This document shows, in pieces, positions 55,972-64,000 of a stretch of DNA of 64,000 nt. Location: assembly GCF_012726235.1 (NCBI RefSeq), contig NZ_JAASAH010000011.1, forward strand, positions 1 through 64,000. Reading direction: 5' to 3'. The position numbers and the translations under genes were made by a program. This DNA comes from Streptomyces sp. HNM0574. GTDB taxonomy: Bacteria; Actinomycetota; Actinomycetes; Streptomycetales; Streptomycetaceae. The number at the start of each line of letters is the position of its first letter. Within the stretch, counting starts at the first letter, position 1. The notes beneath the pieces were generated by a model, which was not told the DNA's origin, searched no databases, and saw only the letters and a list, made by a program, of their open reading frames with translations.

Positions 55972-58900
55972 TCAGGCCCGGCTCAGCCGCAGCGTGACGA
56001 GCTGGAACGGGCGGAGGGCGAGCCGTACCGTGCCGTCCTCCCCGGGCGTGAGGTCCGGCCCCTCGGGGTCGGGGCGTTCCAGCAGGTCGCAGGCGGTCAC
56101 CCGGCCGACGGGGAAGCCAGGCGCGAGGGTGGCCGCCGCGCGTCCGCCGTGCGCCTCGTGGCAGCGGACGATCACGTCGCCGCTGCCGTCGTCGGCGAGC
56201 TTCAGCGCGGTGACGGTCACGGCCTCGTGGTCGAAGGTGACGAGCGGGGCCACCGCACCGGCGCCGGTGGTCCTGCGCTCGGGGTGGCTGATCCGGTGGC
56301 CCTCGCGTACGGCGTCGCCGATGCCGGCACCGGGGACGAGGGCGTAGCGGAAGCAGTGGGTGCCCTGGTCGGTGTGCGGGTCGGGGAAGCGCGGCGCCCG
56401 GAGCAGGGACAGCCGGACGGTGGTGGTCGTGCCCTGCCCTGCGGGCGCGCGGGTGACGTCGTGCCCGTAGGTGGAGTCGGTGACGAGGGCGACGCCCCAG
56501 CCGGGCTCCGCCAGGTGCACGAAGCGGTGGTTGCACGCCTCGAACTTGGCCGCGTCCCAGCTGGTGTTGGTGTGGGTGGGCCGGTGGAAGTGCCCGAACT
56601 GGGTCTCCGCCGCGTACCGGTCGGTGTGCAGGTCCAGGGGGAAGGCCGCCTTGAGGAACTTCTCCGTCTCGTGCCAGTCGATCTCGGTGTCGATGTCGAG
56701 CCGCGCGGAACCGGCGGTCAGGCTCAGCCGCTCCACGGCGTGGGAGTCGCCGAAGCCGCGGACGACGCGGACGGTGGCGGTGCCGGGGGTGCCGGTGTCG
56801 AGGGTGAGTTCCTCGGCCTGGGTGAGGTCGGTGACGGTGTTGCGGTAGAAGGCGTCGACGTCCCAGGCATCCCACATGTTGGGGAAGTCCGGGTGGAGTT
56901 GGAGCAGGTTGGCCGCGGCTCCGGCCGGTACGGTCTCACGTCCGGCCCGCAGGTCGTACGCGGAGACGACCAGTCCGCGCGCGTCGACGGTGACTCGCAG
57001 CAGCCCGTTGTCCAGCACGTAGCCGCCGTCCCGCGGCTCCGCCGAGACGGCCGGCGGCCCGCCCTCGGGGACGACGGCCGCGCCGCCGGCCGGCACACCG
57101 TTCCTGGCGTGCGGGGCGCTGTTGAACTCCAGCGGCACCTGCCCCTCGCCCGCGAGCGCCCGCTGTGCCGCGTCCACGATCTCCCGCAGTTCGGCGGTGA
57201 CGCGCGCGTACGTCTCACGGGCCTCGCGGTGCACCCAGGCGATGGAGGATCCGGGCAGGATGTCGTGGAACTGGTGCAGCAGCACCGTCTTCCACAGCCG
57301 GTCCAACCGCTCGTACGGGTACGGGAAACCCGCCCGCACGGCGGCCGTCGCCGCCCACAACTCGGCCTCCCGCAGCAGGGATTCGCTGTGCCGGTTGCCC
57401 TGCTTCGTCTTCGCCTGGCTGGTCAGGGTGGCGCGGTGCAGCTCCAGGTAGAGCTCGCCGGACCACACCGGCGGATTCGGGTACTCCCGCTGGGCCTTCG
57501 CGAAGAACGCGGCGGGCGTCTCCCAGGTCACCGTGGCCGAGCCCGCCAGGTCCCGCATACGGGCCGCCTTGGCGACCATCTCGCGGGTGGTGCCCCCGCC
57601 GCCGTCGCCCCAGCCGGTGGGGGCGAGGGAGCGGGTGGCGGCGCCCTTTTCCTTGAAGTTGCGGGCCGCGTGGGCGATCTCCTCGCCCTTCATCGCGCAG
57701 TTGTAGGTGTCGACGGGCGGGAAGTGCGTGAAGATCCGGGTGCCGTCGATGCCCTCCCAGTCGAAGGTGTGGTGCGGGAAGGAGTTGACGCGGCTCCAGG
57801 AGATCTTCTGGGTGAGCAGCCACTTGGCCCCGGCGGCCTTGATGATCTGCGGCAGCCCGGCGGCGAAGCCGAAGGTGTCGGGCAGCCACACCTCGTCGTT
57901 CTCGATCCCGAACTCGTCCAGGAAGAACCGCTTCCCGTGCACGAACTGCCGGGCCATGGCCTCCGATCCGGGCATGTTGGTGTCCGACTCGACCCACATG
58001 CCGCCCGCCGGGACGAACCTGCCCTCGGCCACCGCCTTCTTCACCCGCGCGTACACCTCGGGCCGGTGCTCCTTGATCCAGGCGAACTGCTGCGCCTGCG
58101 ACATGGCGAACACGAACTCCGGCTCGTCCTCCAGCAGCGCCGTCATGTTCGAGGCCGTACGCGCCACCTTCCGCACCGTCTCGCGCAGCGGCCACAGCCA
58201 CGCCGAGTCGATGTGCGCGTGCCCGACGGCACTGATCCGGTGCGCGGACGGTTCGGCGGGCGCGGCCAGCACGTCCCGCAGCAGCTCGCGCGCGGCGGCC
58301 GCGGTGCCGCCGACGTCCTGGAGGTCCACGGCGTCCAGCGCGCGGCCGACGGCGCGGGTGAGCTCCCAGCGGCGTGCGCCGTCCTCCGGGAGCTCCCGCA
58401 GCAGTTCGCCGAGCACCTCCAGGTCGGCGACGAGCTGCCAGACGGTCTCGTCGAAGACGGCCAGGTCCATCCGCGCCAGCCGGTACTGCGGCTCGCTGCC
58501 CGCGGTGTCCTTGTCGCCCAACTCGGTGGGCAGGAACGGGTGGTAGTCGAGGATGACGGGGTTGGACGCCGCCTCGACGTGCAGGTCGACCCGCTCCCCG
58601 CCGGACGCCCGGTCGGCGACGCGGACCCACTGGTTGCGCGGGTTGAGGCCCTTCACCGGCGAGCCGTCCGGCCGGTACACCAGGCCCTCGCACTGGAAGC
58701 CGGGCATGTTCTCGTCGAACCCGAGGTCGAGCAGCGCCTCGACGGTCCGGCCCGCCCACTCGTCCGGGACGCTCCCGGTGACGCGGAACCAGCTCGTCCC
58801 CCACGGCGCGCCCCAGCGCGCGCCCACGGCGACGGGTTCGTGCGGCGCCGCGATCCCCTCGGCGACGGGAACAGGCTCCCCTGGCGCATGCCAGACGGTC

Positions 58901-58998
58901 ACCTCCAGCGGGACGGAGGCCGGGTATACGGCGGGGCGGATGCGCTCGTCGAGGACGCGGGTGAGCCGGTCCTCGGTCAGCTTGCGGTCGTCATGCAT
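55972..58998 (-). CDS. GH38 alpha-mannosidase
   Basis: 1008 residues from ATG 58998, with GGAG 8 bases upstream. The bacterial GH38 layout is complete: an N-terminal beta domain, then the catalytic barrel with VGHAHIDSAWLWPLRET (zinc ligands) and VWLPDTFGFAAGLPQI, where the Asp is the nucleophile. SWSRVNSFPHHTFDWEGIDGTRIFTHFPP and LLHQFHDILPGSSIAWVHREARE follow, then the large C-terminal beta domains (DIDTEIDWHETEKFLKAAFPLD). No signal peptide, so it acts in the cytoplasm on imported mannosides. It is the last gene of the sugar operon, behind the GH85 gene. Confidence 0.94.
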   Translation of the reverse strand: MHDDRKLTEDRLTRVLDERIRPAVYPASVPLEVTVWHAPGEPVPVAEGIAAPHEPVAVGARWGAPWGTSWFRVTGSVPDEWAGRTVEALLDLGFDENMPGFQCEGLVYRPDGSPVKGLNPRNQWVRVADRASGGERVDLHVEAASNPVILDYHPFLPTELGDKDTAGSEPQYRLARMDLAVFDETVWQLVADLEVLGELLRELPEDGARRWELTRAVGRALDAVDLQDVGGTAAAARELLRDVLAAPAEPSAHRISAVGHAHIDSAWLWPLRETVRKVARTASNMTALLEDEPEFVFAMSQAQQFAWIKEHRPEVYARVKKAVAEGRFVPAGGMWVESDTNMPGSEAMARQFVHGKRFFLDEFGIENDEVWLPDTFGFAAGLPQIIKAAGAKWLLTQKISWSRVNSFPHHTFDWEGIDGTRIFTHFPPVDTYNCAMKGEEIAHAARNFKEKGAATRSLAPTGWGDGGGGTTREMVAKAARMRDLAGSATVTWETPAAFFAKAQREYPNPPVWSGELYLELHRATLTSQAKTKQGNRHSESLLREAELWAATAAVRAGFPYPYERLDRLWKTVLLHQFHDILPGSSIAWVHREARETYARVTAELREIVDAAQRALAGEGQVPLEFNSAPHARNGVPAGGAAVVPEGGPPAVSAEPRDGGYVLDNGLLRVTVDARGLVVSAYDLRAGRETVPAGAAANLLQLHPDFPNMWDAWDVDAFYRNTVTDLTQAEELTLDTGTPGTATVRVVRGFGDSHAVERLSLTAGSARLDIDTEIDWHETEKFLKAAFPLDLHTDRYAAETQFGHFHRPTHTNTSWDAAKFEACNHRFVHLAEPGWGVALVTDSTYGHDVTRAPAGQGTTTTVRLSLLRAPRFPDPHTDQGTHCFRYALVPGAGIGDAVREGHRISHPERRTTGAGAVAPLVTFDHEAVTVTALKLADDGSGDVIVRCHEAHGGRAAATLAPGFPVGRVTACDLLERPDPEGPDLTPGEDGTVRLALRPFQLVTLRLSRA

Positions 58999-59064
58999 GT
59001 GCGGTGCTCCGGGGTACGGGGCCGACGGTCGGCACGGGGCGGATGCGGGTACGGGGTGCGGCCG

Positions 59065-61209
59065 TCACCAGGGGTGGACGACCGTGGCGGGTGAACCGGC
59101 CGTGTGGAGCGGGCCGATGGCGCGGATCTCGGCCCGGAGGGCGGGCTCGTCGCCCTCGGGCCGCAGGTCGGGCAGGTGGAAGACGGTCTGGCAGGTGCCG
59201 CCGAGGAAGCGGCGGCTGCCGTCGGGCAGCACCCGGTGCAGCTCGTAGTGGCGGGTGGCCGCCGGGCCGCGTCCCCGGCGGGGCGGCTGCCAGGCCAGGC
59301 GCAGCGCCGTGCCGCCCCCGTCGCGGGAGACGCCGGTGACCCGGGCCCGCGTGGGACGCCCCGGCGCGGGCGGTCCGGTCCCGTCGTGCACGGCCAGCGC
59401 GCCCAGCCGCCAGCTGACCCGCGCGCCGGGGCCCGCCGTGAGCCGTACGCCGAGGGCGCGGAGCGGCCCGTCGCCGGCCTCCCGGGCCCGGGCGAGCAGC
59501 GCCCCGGCGTCGACGGTGACCGTGCTCCACCCGGTGCCGCCCGGCGGCACGGCGGCCACCGGCAGGAAGGTGTACGGGGGCGGCTCGCCGGGCCCGTCCG
59601 ACTCGCGCCGGGCGAGGGCGAGTTCGACGGTGAGGCCGCCGGAGCCGGGTCCGGTGCGGTGCGTGAGCCGGACGGTCGTCGCCGGGGTCAGCGGCAGGCG
59701 GGTGGCGTACAGCTCCACGGTGGCGGGCGTCCCGGGGACACCGTCGACGAGGAGGCTGCTGCCGCCGCGCCAGGCGTCGGCGAAGTCGAGGGAGATCTCC
59801 GGGCGGGCGCCCTCGCCGTGCACGGCCCAGCGGCGTGCGGGCAGCGGGTCCTGGAGGCCGAGGTGGTTCCAGGGCGAGTCCGAGGTCACACGTCCTTCCT
59901 CGTACCAGCGCAGCCCGTGCCCGGTGTTGAAGCAGGTGGCGAACGGAAGGGCATCGGCGGTGGAGCGGTCGGCGACCACGGCGGCGGGGGCCCGCCAGGC
60001 GTCCGCGCCGTCGCCCGGCCGCGTGGCGTCGAGCGCGGGCCCCGACCAGAAGGCGTCGTCCGCGGCGTGGAACCGGCCCGGGTCGCGGCGGTCCTTCTCG
60101 GGGAGGTGGTGGAGGGTCCAGTCGGGCCGGTAGAAGCCGAGGCCGGTGACGTGCGGGCGGTCGAGGGGAACGAAGGCGTCCCAGTCGGTCCGGGTGTGCC
60201 GCCCCTTCTCCTCGACGTCGACGCCGGCCCACAACTCGTAGCGGTCCCGGCCGAGTTCGACGGCGAGTTCGCCGGAGGAGGCGAGCCGGTCCGGGGTCCA
60301 GCGGAAGTCCAGGAACATGGTGTCGGCGACGCGCCGCCGGCCGTCCTGGAAGAAGTCCTGGTTGCGCCCGTTGAGCGCGCCCTGCCACTCGACGTCCCCG
60401 TCGCTCGTCATCGCGTCGTACCAGGTGAGACGCAGGCCGTGGGTGTCGGAGAGGCTGCGCAGGCGGCGCAGGAAGCCTCGGGTGTGCGCGGCGAGCCGCG
60501 TGTCGCCGCCCTCCGTCTCGGCGTTGACGAACCAGCCGTCGAAGCCGAGCGCGGTCGCCGCCTCGGCCAGCTTGTCCGCGAGCGGGTAGCCGCCGCGGTC
60601 GTCCTGCTGGACGAGTTCGCGTGCCCACCGCAGCTTTCCGCCGTGGTGCACGGGCGGCAGGAAGACGGTGCCGAGCACGGGGACGCCGTTGCGGTGCGCG
60701 GCGTCCACGACGGGCGCGTTCGGCGCGACGATCAGCCCCTCCCCCGCCGAACCGCCCCAGAAGACCAGCTCGTCGAGGTACGCCCAGTGGCTGAACGCGT
60801 ACGCCTCGGCCGTGGCACCGCCCTGGGACGGGTTCCCCGAGGTGTGGCCGAAGGCGGCGAGCGCGCTGATCCCGGCCTGCCCCGCGCGGGCGGTGGTGTG
60901 GGCCGGTACGGGCGTGAAGCGGGCGGCGAGCGGCACGGTGGACCGGTTGAACGGCAGGTCGGGGTCGTCCTCGGGGCGCCAGGTCTTGAGGCTGCGGTGG
61001 ACGACGCCCGGGTCGGGAGGGCCCTCGGGCAGCGAGTCGGGGAACCAGTAGGGCGCGTACGCGCGTGGCGCGTCCCCCGTGCCGCGTGCGGGCCGGGCGG
61101 CGCCGGTGGCGGTTCCCGTCCCGGTGAGCGCGGCGGCCGCCGCGGCTCCGGCGAGGACGACGGTGCGCCGCGTGGCACGGGAGGAGGGGGGCGGGGTCGC
61201 TGGGGTCAC
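59065..61209 (-). CDS. Secreted GH85 endo-beta-N-acetylglucosaminidase
   Basis: 714 residues from GTG 61209, with CGGAG 6 bases upstream. The signal peptide carries the twin-arginine ATRRTVVLAGAAAAAAL. The GH85 barrel is evident from APYWFPDSLPEGPPDPGVVHRSLKTW, GVPVLGTVFLPPVHHGG and LGFDGWFVNAETEGGD, with the catalytic pair Asn229 and Glu231. LTWYDAMTSDGDVEWQGALNGRNQDFFQDG and FYRPDW complete the barrel. C-terminal beta-sandwich and fibronectin-like domains follow. GH85 enzymes cut the chitobiose core of N-glycans and release the oligosaccharide. It lies between the GH5-like and GH38 genes in one operon. Confidence 0.93.
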   Translation of the reverse strand: MTPATPPPSSRATRRTVVLAGAAAAAALTGTGTATGAARPARGTGDAPRAYAPYWFPDSLPEGPPDPGVVHRSLKTWRPEDDPDLPFNRSTVPLAARFTPVPAHTTARAGQAGISALAAFGHTSGNPSQGGATAEAYAFSHWAYLDELVFWGGSAGEGLIVAPNAPVVDAAHRNGVPVLGTVFLPPVHHGGKLRWARELVQQDDRGGYPLADKLAEAATALGFDGWFVNAETEGGDTRLAAHTRGFLRRLRSLSDTHGLRLTWYDAMTSDGDVEWQGALNGRNQDFFQDGRRRVADTMFLDFRWTPDRLASSGELAVELGRDRYELWAGVDVEEKGRHTRTDWDAFVPLDRPHVTGLGFYRPDWTLHHLPEKDRRDPGRFHAADDAFWSGPALDATRPGDGADAWRAPAAVVADRSTADALPFATCFNTGHGLRWYEEGRVTSDSPWNHLGLQDPLPARRWAVHGEGARPEISLDFADAWRGGSSLLVDGVPGTPATVELYATRLPLTPATTVRLTHRTGPGSGGLTVELALARRESDGPGEPPPYTFLPVAAVPPGGTGWSTVTVDAGALLARAREAGDGPLRALGVRLTAGPGARVSWRLGALAVHDGTGPPAPGRPTRARVTGVSRDGGGTALRLAWQPPRRGRGPAATRHYELHRVLPDGSRRFLGGTCQTVFHLPDLRPEGDEPALRAEIRAIGPLHTAGSPATVVHPW

Positions 61210-61250
61210 GTGAACTCCGCGTGGGCTGGGGGGTGTTCGGCGGGCCGGGG

Positions 61251-62507
61251 TCAGCGGGTCTCGGACGGGGTGACGGTCTCGGTGATGCCGCGGGCGGCGA
61301 GGTGCGCGGGGTCGGCGGCGTGCTCGGCGAGGACGACGGCGGGGCGTACGCCGTCGGCGGTGAGCCGCGCGAACGCCTCGAACACGTCGCCGCCGGGCGC
61401 GCAGGCGGCCCGCTCGGCGACCGGGCCACCGGCGGGCAGGTCCGCGACGAGCGCGGTGGTGCGGGGCGCGGGCGGCCGCCAGCCGGCGCGTACCCGGGCC
61501 GCGGCCCCGGCCAGCGCGTGCGCGGCGGGCTTGGCCTGCTGGTCGTTGCTGAACAGGCCGAGGCCGTACTCGAGTTCGGGGAAGTCGGCGAGCTCCCGGG
61601 ACACGTCGTGCGAGCACCACCAGGTGACGCCCCACAGGTCCGGGCAGTCCAGGGCCGCCTCGACGGTGGCCGTGGTGAACGCGGCCGCGTGCCCGGGCGG
61701 GATGTGCGGGGAGGGCGCCCCGGTCTCCTGGAGCCAGACGGGGCGGTGCGGGTCCCCGGCCCACGCCTTGGACAGTTCCGTCAGGTAGGCGGCGTGGTGC
61801 CGGGTGGCGGTGCCGTCGTGGCCGTGCCGCTGCGCGGTGCCGTTGAACACCCAGGAGTGGACGGCCGTCACGGCGCCGAGACGGGCCGAGTGCGCGGGCG
61901 TGAACGGGTGGCCGTCCTGGTACCAGGCGGCGTCGTACGAGGCGTGCAGGTGGAGCTTCCCCGGGGCGCCGTCCTCGCAGGCGGCGAGCATCCGCCGCAG
62001 CCACTCGCCCGCCTGGGTGTGGGTGATCCGGTCCGGGTCGGGGTGGGGCCCGGAGGAGAACTGGTTGACCTCGTTGCCGACGGTCATGCCGAGGAAGTTC
62101 GGCCGGTCGGCGAGCGCGGCGGCGAGGGTGCGCAGGTACGCCTCCTGGCCCGCGAGGACCTCGGGGTCGGTGAAGATGCTGCGCCGGTGCCAGGTGGCGG
62201 TCCAGGCGGGCAGGAAGTCGAAGCTGGACAGGTGGCCCTGGAGCCCGTCGACGTTGACGTCGAGTCCGCGCTCGGCCGCCGCGTCGGCGAGTTGCCGCAG
62301 CTGTTCCACGGCGCGTGGGCGGATCAGGGTGCGGTTGGGCTGGAACAGCGGCCAGAGCGGGAAGACCCGGACGTGGTCGAGGCCGAGGGAGGCGACGGCG
62401 TCCAGGTCGGTGCGTACCGCGTCCAGGTCGAAGTCCAGCCAGTGGTGGAACCAGCCCTGCGCGGGCGTGTAGTTGACGCCGAAGCGGGGGGCGGTGGGTG
62501 CGGTCAT
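61251..62507 (-). CDS. GH5-like glycoside hydrolase (possible N-glycan core beta-mannosidase)
   Basis: 418 residues from ATG 62507. A clan-A TIM barrel: FGVNYTPAQGWFHHWLDFDLDAVRTDLDAVASLGLDHVRVFPLWPLFQP at the start, acid/base Glu146 in MTVGNEVNQFS, and nucleophile Glu261 in VWLQETGAPSP. No signal peptide. The sequence and its company (GH85, GH38, sugar ABC genes) recall the GH5_18 beta-mannosidases of bifidobacteria, which split Man-beta1,4-GlcNAc from N-glycan cores; I make this assignment from memory and context. Confidence 0.75.
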   Translation of the reverse strand: MTAPTAPRFGVNYTPAQGWFHHWLDFDLDAVRTDLDAVASLGLDHVRVFPLWPLFQPNRTLIRPRAVEQLRQLADAAAERGLDVNVDGLQGHLSSFDFLPAWTATWHRRSIFTDPEVLAGQEAYLRTLAAALADRPNFLGMTVGNEVNQFSSGPHPDPDRITHTQAGEWLRRMLAACEDGAPGKLHLHASYDAAWYQDGHPFTPAHSARLGAVTAVHSWVFNGTAQRHGHDGTATRHHAAYLTELSKAWAGDPHRPVWLQETGAPSPHIPPGHAAAFTTATVEAALDCPDLWGVTWWCSHDVSRELADFPELEYGLGLFSNDQQAKPAAHALAGAAARVRAGWRPPAPRTTALVADLPAGGPVAERAACAPGGDVFEAFARLTADGVRPAVVLAEHAADPAHLAARGITETVTPSETR

Positions 62508-62543
62508 GCGGGTCCGTCCTGTGGTGGGGGGGCGGGTGGGTGG

Positions 62544-63440
62544 TCAGCCCTTGACGGCGCCCTCGCTCACCCCGCGGAAGAAGTACCGCTGGAGGCAGGC
62601 GAACATCACGATCAGCGGCAGCACCGCGATGATCGTGCCCGCGGCGACGAGCCGCTGGTCGTCGGCGAAGGTGCCGTGCAGGTAGTTGAGTCCGACGGTG
62701 AGGGTGAAGTTCTCGGGGTCGGACAGGACGATCAGCGGCCACAGGAAGTCGTCCCAGGCGGCCATGAACGCGAAGATCGCGACGACCGCGAGGGTGCCCC
62801 TGACCGAGGGCAGGGCGATCCGGAAGAAGCGCTGCCAGACGTTCGCACCGTCCACCACGGCCGCCTCCTCGACCTCGTAGGGCAGGTGCGAGAAGGCGTT
62901 GCGCAGCAGCAGGACGTTCAGCGCGCCGATGGCTCCGGGCAGCACGACGCCCGCGAGGGTGTTGTTGAGCTGGAGCTCGCGCATCATCGTGAACTGCGCG
63001 ATGACGATGCTCTCCAGCGGGACGAGCATGGCCAGCACGAACACCGCGAGCGCCGCGGCCCGCCCGCGGAAGCGCAGCCGCGCCAGCGCGTACCCGGCGA
63101 GCGAGGCGCCGGCCAGGTTGGTCAGCACGGCGGCGACGGCGACGGTGAGCGAGTTGAGCGCGTAGTCCCAGACGGGGATGATCTCGGCGACGCCCGCGTA
63201 GTTCTCCAAGGTGGCGTCGGCGGGCAGGAGTTGCGGCGGGTAGCGGTAGACGTCCTCGCCCGGGCCCTTGAGCGAGGTCGACAGCTGCCACAGGAACGGG
63301 CCGACGGTGAGGGCCAGTACGGCGAGCAGCAGCGCGTACCGCAGGGCGATCTGCCAGGCGGGCATCCGCCGCCCGGCGTCGTCCGCGGCGAAGGGGCGGC
63401 GGCGGTTCCGGCGCGGGGGTGCGGGGGCCGGTTGCGTCAT
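62544..63440 (-). CDS. Carbohydrate ABC transporter permease (MalG type)
   Basis: 298 residues from ATG 63440, which overlaps the stop of the upstream permease gene in ATGA. Six membrane helices, the MalG hallmark SLKGPGEDVY...NYAGV loop, and the EAA motif EVEEAAVVDGANVWQRFFRIALPSVRGTL for contact with the ATPase. It ends in the usual QRYFFRGVSEGAVKG. It is expected to import the oligosaccharide released by the GH85 enzyme, together with a binding protein that is outside the window. Confidence 0.94.
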   Translation of the reverse strand: MTQPAPAPPRRNRRRPFAADDAGRRMPAWQIALRYALLLAVLALTVGPFLWQLSTSLKGPGEDVYRYPPQLLPADATLENYAGVAEIIPVWDYALNSLTVAVAAVLTNLAGASLAGYALARLRFRGRAAALAVFVLAMLVPLESIVIAQFTMMRELQLNNTLAGVVLPGAIGALNVLLLRNAFSHLPYEVEEAAVVDGANVWQRFFRIALPSVRGTLAVVAIFAFMAAWDDFLWPLIVLSDPENFTLTVGLNYLHGTFADDQRLVAAGTIIAVLPLIVMFACLQRYFFRGVSEGAVKG

Positions 63441-64000
63441 CGCGGGTCCTCCTTGCGGCTGGCCCGGAGCACCAGCGCCATCAGGCCGAGGGTGACGGCG
63501 AAGACGACGACGGAGAGCGCGGAGGCGTAGCCGACGCGTCCGTTGAGGCCGGTGCCGACCTGCTGGATCAGCAGCACCAGGGTGGTGTCCTCGCCGGCCG
63601 GGCCGCCGTTCTCGCCCGCGAGCAGGTACACCTCGGAGAAGACCTTGAAGGCGCTGACCGAGGAGAGCGCGCCGACCAGCACCATCGTGTTCCGCAGCGC
63701 GGGCACGGTGACGGTGAGGAAGCGGCGTACGGCGCCGGCGCCGTCGACGGCGGCCGCCTCGTGCAGCTCCCTGGGGACGGCGCCGAGCGCGGCGAGGTAC
63801 ACGATCATGTAGTACCCGAGCCCCTTCCACACCGTCAGCAGCATGGCGCTGAGCAGCAGCAGCCAGGGGTCGCTGAGGAAGGAGACGGGGCTCGCGCCGA
63901 GCGCCTCCAGGATGCCGTTGACCAGGCCGCGGTCGTCCAGCAGCCAGACCCAGATCAGGCCGACGACCACGACGGAGGCGACGACGGGGGTGTAGAAGGC
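63437..64000 (-). CDS. Carbohydrate ABC transporter permease (MalF type), 5' end outside window
   Basis: The C-terminal 187 residues are visible; the frame is open at base 64000. Features: AFYTPVVASVVVVGLIWVWLLDDRGLVNGILEALG, LLTVWKGLGYYMIVYLAALGAVPRELHEAAAVDGAGAVRRFLTVTVPALRNTMV with the EAA motif, and STVSAF-like SSVSAFKVFSEVYLLAGENGG, typical of MalF/UgpA permeases. Stop overlaps the MalG-type start. It starts the visible part of the operon; a sugar-binding protein and a regulator are expected beyond the edge. Confidence 0.94.
   Translation of the reverse strand, partial: AFYTPVVASVVVVGLIWVWLLDDRGLVNGILEALGASPVSFLSDPWLLLLSAMLLTVWKGLGYYMIVYLAALGAVPRELHEAAAVDGAGAVRRFLTVTVPALRNTMVLVGALSSVSAFKVFSEVYLLAGENGGPAGEDTTLVLLIQQVGTGLNGRVGYASALSVVVFAVTLGLMALVLRASRKEDPR

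Noticed and set aside
1..64000. CRISPR arrays, insertion sequences, prophage genes
   Set aside because: No regularly spaced repeats, transposase motifs or phage structural genes were seen.

Overview
The window is a stretch of actinobacterial chromosome, almost certainly Streptomyces. The evidence is very high G+C with strong third-position bias, GTG starts, RbpA with the streptomycete zinc residues, a short chaplin and a rodlin, DasR-type repeats at a chitinase promoter, and a gene order (MocR regulator, GDPD, Atg22-like MFS, rbpA, fxsA, ppm1, lnt, chitinase) that I recall from the SCO14xx part of Streptomyces chromosomes. I see no insertion sequence, prophage, integrase or CRISPR array. One tRNA gene (initiator Met) is present.

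Layout. 1-9.8 kb: FUSC-type membrane protein (cut by the left edge), Asp23-like protein, a tiny membrane protein, a membrane-anchored FtsK-like ATPase, MocR regulator, glycerophosphodiesterase, UMF1/Atg22-type MFS, and rbpA behind a textbook sigma-R promoter. 9.2-12.5 kb: fxsA, ppm1 and lnt (lipoprotein and polyprenol-mannose functions), probably co-transcribed behind a candidate structured leader. 13-26 kb: Lrp plus amidohydrolase, a coupled DUF3105/DUF305 pair, a helix-hairpin-helix DNA-repair-like protein, acyl-CoA dehydrogenase, a secreted GH18 chitinase under DasR-type repeats, a shrunken M20 peptidase, GNAT, xi-class GST, DUF5709, EF-hand protein and DUF6314.

26-35 kb: a BCCT transporter, about 0.9 kb of gene-free, less GC-rich DNA, then the most interesting locus. 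A 64-residue double-glycine-leader peptide with a cysteine-free Thr/Val/Gly core is followed by its own terminator. Three tightly packed export genes follow: an HlyD-like protein, a C39 peptidase/ABC protein and a second ABC protein. This is an NHLM/NHLP-type peptide export cassette with no recognisable modification enzyme beside it.

35-55 kb: an orphan ascorbate-type PTS (IIA-IIB fusion and IIC), a small metallothionein-like protein, VOC protein, trans-acting enoyl reductase-like oxidoreductase, a DUF305 lipoprotein with DUF6153, a Tat amidohydrolase, rodlin and chaplin, tRNA-fMet, a methyltransferase, an M20 amidohydrolase with an MHS transporter and a divergent two-unit Lrp-like regulator, a second MHS transporter, anmK, an SDR, a YchJ-like protein and a terpene synthase. 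56-64 kb: a minus-strand operon running off the right edge with two sugar ABC permeases, a GH5-like glycosidase, a Tat-secreted GH85 endo-beta-N-acetylglucosaminidase and a GH38 alpha-mannosidase. Together these look like an N-glycan scavenging pathway.

All function calls come from reading the sequence and remembered family features; no database search was run.
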